Both the position numbers and the translations under genes were made by a program. Positions 56,301-64,000 of a stretch of DNA of 64,000 nt are shown piece after piece. Source of the DNA: Cladopsammia gracilis (lineage: Eukaryota; Cnidaria; Anthozoa; Scleractinia; Dendrophylliidae); assembly GCA_022457155.1 (NCBI GenBank), contig JAJGOT010000437.1:513501-577500 (forward strand), read 5' to 3'. Within the stretch, counting starts at the first letter, position 1. Every line of letters begins with the position of its first letter. The notes under the pieces were generated by a model. It made no database searches. It was not told the DNA's origin and was given only the letters and a program-made list of their open reading frames with translations.

Positions 56301-57479
56301 AATTTTTTTTTGTTTTTTTCCCCATCCCCCCCCATCACTTTTCTAATGGTCCGTCCCTAACAAACAAACTGTTTCCCGGCAGACGTCCATGAGCCGGCAA
56401 CATTTGCCCGCTAGCGCAAGTGATCAGACCGTGATAAAAGGTGGCATGATAATATGATGCGATTGATGTTTACCTCGAGTGCCTTTTTCAAACTACCTTG
56501 TGTTGCTATATAACAAATCACTTAATGACTGATCCCTCGAGAAACAGTGAATTTTGTTTTCCTCGAATTCTCGAAATACAAAATTCACTGTTTCCCGAGG
56601 GACCAGTTATTTTAAAAGTGTTTAAGTAATGGTCCTGGTAAGAACTAGGCAACCCAACGGCAAGGAATGCAGAAAGGTGTTAATTGTGATATTGTTGAAA
56701 CGGTCCACCTCATTGGCTAAAACATGAAAATTTACTATCACTTCATTAGGTAGCCCATTTATTTCTCTCTAGTTTACTTATTGATTCCCTTTTAGTGAAA
56801 ACTATTCTGAATTTTAATGCGGCAAAATTTCTATGTGGGAAACATGGAAAATTAGAAGCCTTTCTTGGCCATTGTTTTGGAGTCTCATGATTGGATAAAT
56901 CTTGTAACACAAAAGAAATATCGCTTTTTTTTTTCAGTACATTTTATTTCAAAAAAGTATTGTCCATAGGTTGATGCATTCTCAGCAAGAAAATCTAAAC
57001 AATCGTATGTGGGGAAAGCGAAATGCCGCAGAACAACAGAGGATTGCCTAGTTCTTACATGCATTGTTACTTAATGGGATGCTAAAGGTTCACACATTGT
57101 TGGACAACAATGTTAGATTTTAGAACATTTAGCTGCATGGGGCTTTATTGCAACTTCTTCACTTGCTGTGTAACTCTGATCCGATGACATACATTTACTG
57201 TTTTTCTTAGCGAATTACCCAATGGAACTAAATTTCCAGATTATTGACCAAAGTACTGGAAATGACCTAGATGTACTACAATTTTATGTGGGAGCAGTTC
57301 TTGACATTACGGGCACTATGACAACCAACGTACCCATCGAGGATTCTACATACACCGTCTCTGCACGGATAGATTTCGTGGCAAATTCTGAGTTTCTTGG
57401 CATGCCATTGAATGTGATCCATCACGTCGACTGTCCTGACCCAAAATTGGCGTCCAGCAGCGATCCAAAGGAATGGTGG
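53359..57479 (+). CDS. Candidate secreted protein, partial gene model
   Basis: Exon 53359-53437 follows an acceptor (TTCCACAG) and encodes MRSVLLTIVILLISVHFG, a clear signal peptide, then QQELSCPT. It ends in phase 1 (donor GTAGGT). Exon 57211-57479, after TTTTTCTTAG, continues in matching phase with ANYPMELNFQIIDQSTGND and stays open for about 90 codons, including DSTYTVSARIDFVANSEF and a VDCPDP motif, to KEWW (donor GTAATG or GTGGGT). I do not recognise the family; the beta-rich look and Cys pair suit an extracellular domain. Downstream exons are unresolved: a stretch at about 58732-58801 reads VVNFQVTGVQVHPMPDGTVP before a donor, but its phase does not join directly. The intervening intron holds a transposon with a Penelope-like remnant. 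Confidence 0.45.
53947..56357. mobile_element. TAA-flanked 2.4 kb element enclosing a Penelope fragment
   Basis: The ends GGGACGGACCATTAGAAAAG and its inverted copy are flanked by TAA (53944-53946 and 56358-56360). Near both ends the word TGCACGAATTTTTTT is repeated, in the same orientation on both sides. The TIR and the 3 bp TAA duplication fit a non-autonomous PIF/Harbinger-like element. The interior is a decayed Penelope-like retroelement, minus strand, which either inserted into the MITE or was captured by it. Confidence 0.7.
54180..55915 (-). pseudogene. Penelope-like element reverse transcriptase, broken
   Basis: Minus-strand frames in order from 55915: SHRLTDSQVNALSRALKF (N-terminal region), a linker, LKKADK, then QPLKIPMVIDTQEIVNKL, LVSMDVT, GTAMGTKMAVSFANIFMAEI, the catalytic RYIDDIFSLW (YxDD), NKITFLDTVVFKGG, HFTSCHPPGVKIGFIKGEA, LRTNSSKTTFEECLSNFK. 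This motif order is typical of Penelope-like elements. Several frameshifts and stops break it, and the GIY-YIG endonuclease that usually follows the RT is not visible before the TIR at about 54110, so it is inactive and truncated at its 3' end. Confidence 0.82.
56358..57210. other. Intron sequence with a hairpin
   Basis: No gene. GATCCCTCGAGAAACAGTGA at 56529 is mirrored by TTCACTGTTTCCCGAGGGAC (about 56583-56602), followed by ordinary AT-rich DNA up to the exon at 57211. Confidence 0.5.
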
Positions 57480-58364
57480 GTAATGATATTCAGCGTTGTG
57501 ACTTTGGTCAATTGGCAAACATTTGATTTTGAGCTCACCTAAGGTCATTACCACATGTACTTTGGTAGAAAATTGGCGTTCGCGCTGGTTTTTCTGTCTT
57601 ATTGCTGCTACACCGTGCTGACGAGGACCAACCAGGTCGAAACAGCTGTCCACGGTTTCAGTTTGGGCTCTATCATGTCATTGTCGCGTTAAATGTTCTA
57701 AGTAGTATCAGCCTTGCTTACTTTATTCGCTTTATCAACTACGATCCAGTCAGCCGATTTTGGCGGTTTTGCAAAAATATAATAAAAGGAGTTATAAAAG
57801 GGTATATATGTAAGAATGTTATCGAGGCTTCCCTAAAATCCCGGTAAGACAACATTAGCACACTAATACGAGCTGTACGTACCATGCATCAGAATCTTAA
57901 CATTAACATTTGCATATTTAGTGTATTTACGTACAAACCTACTGGTGCAACATGTTTTTCTTTGTGATTTATAACCTATTTTCCATTTCTTTTAAAGTCA
58001 GAAATTATCTTTCAGGTTTCTTTGATTCTAGAACGCGCTGTAGTTAAGCACAAGTCGGTTAAATGCCTTTGTGCTACAAAAACAAAGAAGAGCGAAATAA
58101 TTAAATGTGCTAAGTCTATGCGAGAGTATACTTGCACATTGAAGAATATTATGGTATTTTTAGGAAAAGCCTTCCTCTCCTTCTTTTCACCTTCCTCCTC
58201 ACATTCACTCTCCTCCTGTTCCCTTCCCCAAAGGAAGGAGTGATACTCACGTTAGAAATACCCTTAGCTGTTAATTAACTTTTTTACGTAGAAAGTCGAA
58301 CGGAGCACATCGCTCGTCAAGCAACAGACTAATGTACCCATTGTTTGCCTTTTCTTTTAGCTCT
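57480..58364. other. Sequence after the secreted-protein exon
   Basis: No supported exon. An 81-codon plus-strand frame at 57602-57847 has no clear splice context or family resemblance. Confidence 0.35.
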
Positions 58365-58730
58365 GATCAGTGACTATCCTGTGTGAACAGCTCGCAAAGT
58401 TGTTTAAGGCTTCGCCTTTTTCCACACCCAACAATGTCATTGCGTGCCTTTTTTAATTCAGTGATTACCCTTTGTGAACAGCTCGCACAGTTGTTGGAGG
58501 TTATGCCTTTTTGTTACCCAAGAATCTCATGTACTCGTTGTGTACCCTTTTTATAGTTCAGTAACCACCTCTTGTTAACAGCTGGGACAGTTGTTGAAGG
58601 CTGTGCCTTTTTCTAACCCAAGAATCTCATGTACTCATTGCGTGCCCTTTTAATAGTTCAGTGACCGCCTCCTGTGAACAGCTGGGACAGTTGTTGGGGG
58701 CTTCATCATTTTCATGCCCAACAATCTCAG
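58365..58730 (+). repeat. About four tandem copies of a 90-100 bp unit
   Basis: Units start TTCAGTGAYYRCC (about 58367, 58458, 58557, 58657) and contain GAACAGCTSGSACAGTTGTT then GCCTTTTT and CCCAAGAATCTCATGTACTC. The array ends directly at the AG of a candidate splice acceptor at 58730, so the polypyrimidine/acceptor part of an intron may have been multiplied. Confidence 0.7.
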
Positions 58731-58801
58731 GAGTGGTGAACTTTCAGGTCACTGGTGTTCAAGTGCACCCAATGCCAGACGGCACAGTTCCCAGTTACGT
58801 G

Positions 58802-59450
58802 GTAGGTTGATATGTTTTATTTCATTTTATTTCATCTTTCATGGCAAGGCGATGCGTTTCATTTGCGTGTTATCTCATGCTTGTATGGCTCAAAAGCTTT
58901 GGTAAATTTTTAGTTCATATCCTATCAAAAAACTTGAAAACTGGTAAAATTAAAGTACCAAAATGTATGTAAAAAAGCCCGAAACGTTTGGTGTTTTTTT
59001 TTTTTTTTATAAATTTTGGTACTTCAATTATAATATAACCTAACCATTCCTATCGTTTTCTGTCTATAAAAATTCGTATTTTCTCGGGCATTCATTTAAT
59101 AATCAACTTTACTGACCCGGCGTTTATTCGGGGCCCGGCGTTTATTAAACTGTGGTAATTTTTCATCATCTTAAATTGGTAAACTGATCAAAATATTCCC
59201 ATAAAAAGGAATTTATTAGGGTCAAATCACGCAACAACAACAAATGTACTATAGACACAAAGTAAAGCCAGTTCTACTTAAAAATATATATATATTTCAA
59301 TTTCACGCCTGTAGACGTTACCCCTTAAATTCCAATACCGAAATCCTAATAATTAAGATAACTATCAATGCGCTCACCATGAAAGCTTGTGTTATCTGCT
59401 GTGTACAAAAAGAGTGAGACTTGTGTAAATTCCACTACTCGACTTCTCTT
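58802..59450. other. Intergenic or intronic AT-rich DNA
   Basis: No gene. AAATTAAAGTACCAAAAT (about 58948) is mirrored by ATTTTGGTACTTCAATT (about 59012), a small hairpin repeat. CCCGGCGTTTATTCGGGGCC at about 59117 resembles the GCG(C/T)TTATT-type words seen again near 63650. Confidence 0.4.
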
Positions 59451-59454
59451 ATTG

Positions 59455-59610
59455 TCGAGGCGCGATGGCGTAGTGTTTCCTTAGGCAAGAAACTTACTGC
59501 ACATTGTCTTTCTCCATCCAGGTGAATAAATAGGTACAGGCGACAAAATGCTGTGGGGTAACCCTGTGATGGACTAGTATCCCATCCAGGGATGAGTAGC
59601 AACATTCGTA
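59455..59610 (+). mobile_element. SINE/LINE-tail-like repeat
   Basis: The stretch GGCGCGATGGCGTAGTGTTT, CTTAGGCAAGAAACTTACTG, CCATCCAGGTGAATAAATAG and CCCTGTGATGGACTAGTATC resembles a dispersed retroposon head-and-tail common in marine invertebrates. The identification is from memory of the word pattern. A related piece is at about 8533. Confidence 0.45.
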
Positions 59611-60039
59611 GTTGCTACATAAACCGGGTTAAGCTCTGGCTGTGTGGGTAACCTGTGGCTCGTGTGGGCCACCAGTGACGCGTGTGAGACTTGACGTTTA
59701 TTATCTTCTCATTTTTTAGCAAAATGATTGGAACCCGCATTTGGACATGAAGCTTGAAATCATAAATGACCAGGGAACTTTGATCAGCTGTACCACCAAG
59801 AAAATTAATCTTGATCTCGAGACACAATAACGTCTCATCTCCGTGAAGTAGCATCCTGGATGGAGCAAAATATAAATCTCTTTTAGGGTACCGGAAACAT
59901 CCTTTATTGTAGACCATTTCGAAAAAGAGTGGTAACCTTGGGTGAGTGGCCGCGCATTTAACTATGAAACGTTTTAGTTTGGTAAAGTAAAGAACTAACT
60001 TCCATCACGAACTTGAGAACAATTGCCAAGAAACACTGG

Positions 60040-60392
60040 GGTTGTTTACCATTTACACGGGAAAACCGGTTGGTCCACGGTTTGTGTAAATGGTAAGCAA
60101 AACTTCAGAAAGGGAAATTCCGTTTGAGATTGGCGTGTACCATTTACCATTTGACACCAGAAACGAGCTGAGTAACCACGTCTACGTATCAAAACTTGCG
60201 CAGGGTCTGAACTGGTAGATAAAAGCAAATGGTACACACATTTCCGTTCGGAAATTTCGGTTGGGAATTTTGGACTACCTTTCAAGACGTTCCGTTTATT
60301 TCGGAAATTTTCCGGTCGGTGGAGCCAAAATTGTCTTAGCATTTATATTCTGACCGAAATTTCCGGAATTTTTGGGTAAATGGTAAACAACC
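60040..60392. mobile_element. MITE GGTTGTTTACCATTTAC
   Basis: GGTTGTTTACCATTTACACG at the left is mirrored by GTAAATGGTAAACAACC at the right. Internal words GTACCATTTACC and AATTTCCG / CGGAAATTT recur in both orientations. About 353 bp, no coding capacity. Confidence 0.75.
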
Positions 60393-61140
60393 TGGGTGAC
60401 ACATCGCAAGGTTTGGCGCCTTTTCGATCCCACAGTCCAATGCGCAGTAACTTTTTCAAAGTAGTCTATTTCTCTCCTCTCCCCTACAATATGACCCCCT
60501 CCCAGATAAATATCCATAGGCTATCAAGGTTATTTTTCACTGTTGTTAGCTTATATCGTTACATTAAATGTATGTCATAAAGCTTGTTGAGCTTGTGCAG
60601 AGTTTTATACCGTTGTGCAGCCATAACTCTTATATTTGACGTTTGCTTTTCATGTTTTCAAACTGGTTGCAGGCCCAAAAACATCATGTTTCTTGCATAA
60701 TGGGTTTTAACCACTTCTGTATTTTTTAACAAATTTTGAGTTATTGATAGTCATTTTTCAAACAGGATTTTTCCTTCCTTTGTTAAGTGTTTTATTTATT
60801 TTTTTCGGATCCCATCAACATTTAAAATAAAGTATAAATCCAGGGTATATTATTAGACGTTCAACAAGACACTATTCTTGTTTAATCTTCCTTTACATTA
60901 ACTTATGATTAATTACACACTTTATTCCGGCATCAATAATAACTATGTAAAAACTTCTAATTTCTTAATGATGGCTAATTTAAGGAATAATTTACTCAGT
61001 AAAGATGTCTTTAGTCTTTTCGCTGCCAAAAGTGGCTGATCTGATGTGAAAAGATACTGAAAACAAATGGTATCATATACAAGACAGTGCTGTTGAAGAG
61101 CTTTTTATTGAATGGTTACATGGTATGATTTCGGCATGGA
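60393..61140. other. Spacer
   Basis: Ordinary AT-rich sequence. I see no gene or repeat in it. Confidence 0.5.
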
Positions 61141-61315
61141 AAGCAGGGGCATAGCTAGGATTTTTCAGGGGGGGAGGGGGTCACACTGCGTCATACCCAG
61201 GGTACTTACCAGATTGTCATGTCGACATCCCCGCTGTGTTTTACTAAAATTATCTCACAAAGGGGGGATCACTGGCACCCCAGGACCCCCCCCCCCCCCC
61301 CCTGCTACGCCTTTG
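61141..61315. mobile_element. Short element with GGGGCATAGCTAGGATTTTT end
   Basis: AGGGGCATAGCTAGGATTTT followed by G-runs at the left, and a C-run followed by GCTACGCCTTT at the right, form an imperfect inverted pair. About 170 bp; MITE-like. Confidence 0.5.
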
Positions 61316-61574
61316 GAAAGACAGAAAAATTAACATCAATTGACATGAAGCAATTTTCCAATCAAGCAGTCAAAGGGTCAGTGAGTCACAAACGAATTCC
61401 AACCGAAAGAATTAAGATAGAAAAGGAGTTTAAAGTGGCTCGCAACAGTACCTAGTATTTTCCATCACTTACACTTACACTTACACTGATGGATCAGTAC
61501 TACCATTCTTTATCAGATGAACAAGTTATGATCTCTTTATGATGTAATAGGTTACCATAACAACAATGTCACGT

Positions 61575-61775
61575 GATAAGAACCTTAACGTTAACTTAAA
61601 GTGTTTATAATTCATAAATGATCTGTGTGAACCCCATTTTTTATCAAATGTAATTAGCATGTTAAGATACAACTTTGTGCAAAAGGTTGCATCTTTACAT
61701 GCTAATTATAATTCGATAATGAAATATGTGGGTCACCGAGATCGTTTGTGAGTTATAAGCACTTAACATTAAGGG
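61575..61775. repeat. Imperfect palindrome
   Basis: AACGTTAACTTAAAGTGTTT (left) against GTTATAAGCACTTAACATTA (right), with ATGTAATTAGCATGTTAAGA against CATGCTAATTATAATTCG in the middle. Probably a decayed MITE. Confidence 0.5.
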
Positions 61776-62000
61776 TGTTTTTAACTGGTTATAGTGTTAC
61801 TATGACAACTTGTTACGTCATGACGACGACCATAACTTGTTGCCTCGACAATGACTGGGCATTTGTTGTCTTTGTTTGATACCATTATTGTAGCACTAAC
61901 TAATAAAGAGCGGTATATTGATCCACCAAAGTGTAAGGACTGGAAACTGTTGTGAGTCACCGTAACGGGAAGGACCGCTCAATGCATACAACAGTGCCGT

Positions 62001-62167
62001 ATGACTTACATTACGTACTTTATGACGTCAACTGTGCGTCTGTACTCTAATAGATCATGGGTAATGGCCAATCAAAATGCGCGTATGACTTACATTACGT
62101 ACTTTATGACGTCAACTGTGCGTCTGTACTCTAATAGATCATGGGTAATGGCCAATCAAAATGCGTG
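62001..62167 (+). repeat. 84 bp direct tandem duplication
   Basis: ATGACTTACATTACGTACTT and the 64 bases that follow occur twice in a row (starts 62001 and 62085) with almost no difference. 84 is a multiple of three, so an open frame passes through both copies; I regard the frame as incidental. Confidence 0.85.
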
Positions 62168-62184
62168 TAGAATTCAGGGTAACA

Positions 62185-62362
62185 GGTCCATGTTAACCGT
62201 CACGTCACCAAACGAGGGAAAACCTAACGAGGGAAAAGTTGTTTTAAAAATGTCCTATATGGGTACTAGAAGATGACGGCCTTACAAAAGAATTCTAAGA
62301 AACATTTTTCCTCCTTAGGTTTTCCCTCGTTTGGTGACGTGACGGTTATCATGGACCTATTA
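62185..62362. mobile_element. Foldback repeat GGTCCATG...CATGGACC
   Basis: TAACAGGTCCATGTTAACCG then TCACGTCACCAAACGAGGGA is mirrored by TCCCTCGTTTGGTGACGTGA and CGGTTATCATGGACCTATTA. Arms are about 50 bp, loop about 75 bp. CTAACGAGGGAAAAG is an extra partial copy inside the loop. Confidence 0.7.
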
Positions 62363-63339
62363 CCGAGCGAATTCAGTATATTGTGTAAAGATTAATAGTC
62401 CATTTAAATGACCACAATTTGAATTTCATCCACGGTTTCAAACTTATAAAAATAATTACACTTGAATTCGTGTTTGAATCTAGGAGAGAAATGGTTGGCG
62501 CCATTGATTTTATTGTACTTACACGAGTCACTGTGTTGGTTGTTTTCCTAAGCCGGACTTACAGTACCATTCTCGCTTTGTATTGAGTACTGTTCTGCTG
62601 TACCTTTTACAATGGCTCCATTGGTTATCAAATAAGTCTAACTAAAAGCGAAACTAAAAGCGAAACTAAACTCTCAAAATTGCTTCTATATTGTTCTCCT
62701 TTGTTTCTCTGTGTCAATTTTGGTGATTTCAGGTTTGCAAAAGCGATTTTTTGTAATGATGTTTGAATCAACCGTTTTTCTCAAGAAAAGCTCCTTCGCA
62801 ATCCCTAAAATTACCAAAATAAACACTGAGAAACCAAGCAAGTTTTCATTTCATGTTTAAAAGTTGTTAAGCCCTAAACTTTCTCTTTAGTGAGGCTTCT
62901 TTGTTAACCCATGCCATCATTAAAGCACAGAACACCAACCAAACCGAGGATGGTAAACCTGTGGTTTATCTCGACACTATTCTTTGCTCCATCCAAGATA
63001 GTCACCAAAGAGCTCTGATATAAAATTACGATAAAAGTTGATTGTAGTGTATGGAGATTAAATATAAGGATTAGCTAAAGGCTATCAGTAGTGAATACTA
63101 AAGATAACGTGAGAAAAACAAAAAAACCACTTTGTGATTTAGTGTATCTTTCTTTCTTCTTGGGCATTCTGCCACCAGTTACTTTTGTTAATAGTTGTTC
63201 ACCATTTTTGAATGGGTCTTAACTTTGTTTTATGGTAAAGGAAAATAATTATTGTCACTGGGTGCTATGATCGGCGCTGATAACTGATCTGATGGCTAAT
63301 CAGAGGCTAAACATTATCAAAAACTAGTTTGTGATTTAG

Positions 63340-63640
63340 GGCCTCGACAGACTAGACTATTTGGACTATTTAAAAAGTTGTCGATAACCACAAAGTCAGT
63401 CTGTGAAGAAAGGTATCGATAACGAACCTAAAAAGAATAAACATTTGTTGTCGTCCTTCAGTAGCATCGTAAATAAAGTAAGTAATAGTCAAACCTTACT
63501 TAAACAATAGTTATCGACAACCGAACAGTTTTCCTTTTCAATAGGAAAACTACTTTAGTTGTCGATAACAAACGCAGCAGTTTTATCGGCGATACCCCGT
63601 TTTCCCTAGTCCGTGAGACAGTTGTCGACAACTTACCCGC
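63340..63640. repeat. Cluster of GTTGTCGATAAC words
   Basis: GTTGTCGATAAC or its complement occurs repeatedly (about 63379, 63506, 63559, 63610), with CTCGACAGACTAGACTA and CTAGTCCGTGAGACAG at the outer edges as an approximate inverted pair. Probably a MITE with repeated subterminal motifs. Confidence 0.5.
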
Positions 63641-63775
63641 CGTATTTCCTCGAATAAGTGCCCACCCTCTAATAAGCGCCCCCTAGGATAAGCGTCCAAA
63701 CTTTTAGCCGAAATTGGAAATAAGCCCCCCCAAACCCCCCCCCCCCCCACCCACCCCCTTCCCCGTCACTAAAGG
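63641..63775. repeat. Dispersed repeat with C-run
   Basis: The words CTCGAATAAGTGCCCACCC, TAATAAGCGCCCCC and GGATAAGCG precede a C-run of about 14 bases (63737-63750). This pattern looks like the flank of a transposon; it directly precedes the candidate terminal exon. Confidence 0.4.
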
Positions 63776-63837
63776 GTTTGTGTAGTGTACTCTTCGAAGA
63801 AAGAGACAATCCCTTTGAAGTTCGTACAATGTCAGAC

Positions 63838-63948
63838 CAGAAGAACTGCGATGATATCAATATCATCGACGAGGATGACAAAGAGGACGAGAAGCACTTC
63901 TCATGCTGCCCGGCCAAAAGAACGAGAACACAAGAACAGCAATATTAA
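63838..63948 (+). CDS. Possible C-terminal coding segment, acidic tail
   Basis: A plus-strand open stretch (open back to about 63770) reads DNPFEVRTMSDQKN then an Asp/Glu-rich run, then KHFSCCPAKRTRTQEQQY and a stop, with AATAAA at 63988 about 40 bases later. It could be the last exon of a gene, possibly the tail of a transposase given the repeat just upstream; an acceptor-like TGTGTAG lies at about 63781-63787. No family is recognised. Confidence 0.3.
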   Translation, partial: QKNCDDINIIDEDDKEDEKHFSCCPAKRTRTQEQQY

Positions 63949-64000
63949 TGTTTCTGTTACTGTTTCTTTTATAGTTTTGGTTTTAGCAATAAAGCTGGTT

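Noticed and set aside
57276..57653. 125-codon minus-strand frame
   Set aside because: Shadow of the plus-strand exon 57211-57479.
57602..57847. 81-codon plus-strand frame after the secreted-protein exon
   Set aside because: No in-phase splice site joins it to 57479 and its translation matches nothing recognised.

Overview
The window looks like nuclear DNA of an intron-rich invertebrate, most likely an anthozoan cnidarian such as a stony coral. The evidence is two complete animal housekeeping genes split by normal GT-AG introns, a ROC-GTPase gene of a kind that is abundant in corals and anemones, AT-rich spacers, and a very high density of short inverted-repeat transposons (MITEs). The organism call is inference. 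There is no prokaryotic operon structure and no CRISPR array.

Layout. 1-4241 (minus): the ROC GTPase part of a ROCO-type protein, running off the left edge. 1395-10556: a chain of non-autonomous DNA transposons, twice with two elements abutting at one shared target duplication. 11221-15482: the most interesting object, an apparently intact 4.26 kb transposon with 153 bp terminal inverted repeats and a TA target duplication. It carries two convergent genes: a paired-domain (Pax-like) DD38E transposase of the IS630/Tc1/mariner superfamily, and a spliced companion gene for a Cys/His-cluster, coiled-coil, basic protein. 15.5-21.4 kb: gene-poor, with MITEs and one transposase-like helix-turn-helix remnant.

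21468-31578 (minus): a complete nine-exon DCP2 mRNA-decapping enzyme gene (481 aa). 31722-48533 (plus): a complete seven-exon PIGO gene, GPI ethanolamine phosphate transferase 3 (1120 aa). The two are divergent, with 143 bp between start codons, so they probably share a bidirectional promoter. Every exon junction was checked for phase and both reading frames close. Their introns hold many mobile elements: a 17 bp minisatellite split by a LINE 3' end, a MITE nested in a MITE, a MITE family with three copies in the window (one invaded by a foldback element carrying a tRNA-like Pol III promoter), and a CAGGG-ended element filled with a degenerate tandem repeat.

48.8-64 kb: intergenic DNA with tandem duplications and hairpins; a candidate secreted-protein gene (exons at 53359 and 57211) whose first intron contains a TAA-flanked inverted-repeat element enclosing a decayed Penelope-like reverse transcriptase; further MITEs; and a possible 3' terminal exon at the right edge.

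DCP2 acts in cytoplasmic mRNA turnover and PIGO in GPI-anchor synthesis in the ER. Apart from the shared promoter nothing in the sequence links them. All coordinates were read by eye, so repeat boundaries may be off by a few bases; the exon boundaries of DCP2 and PIGO are phase-checked.
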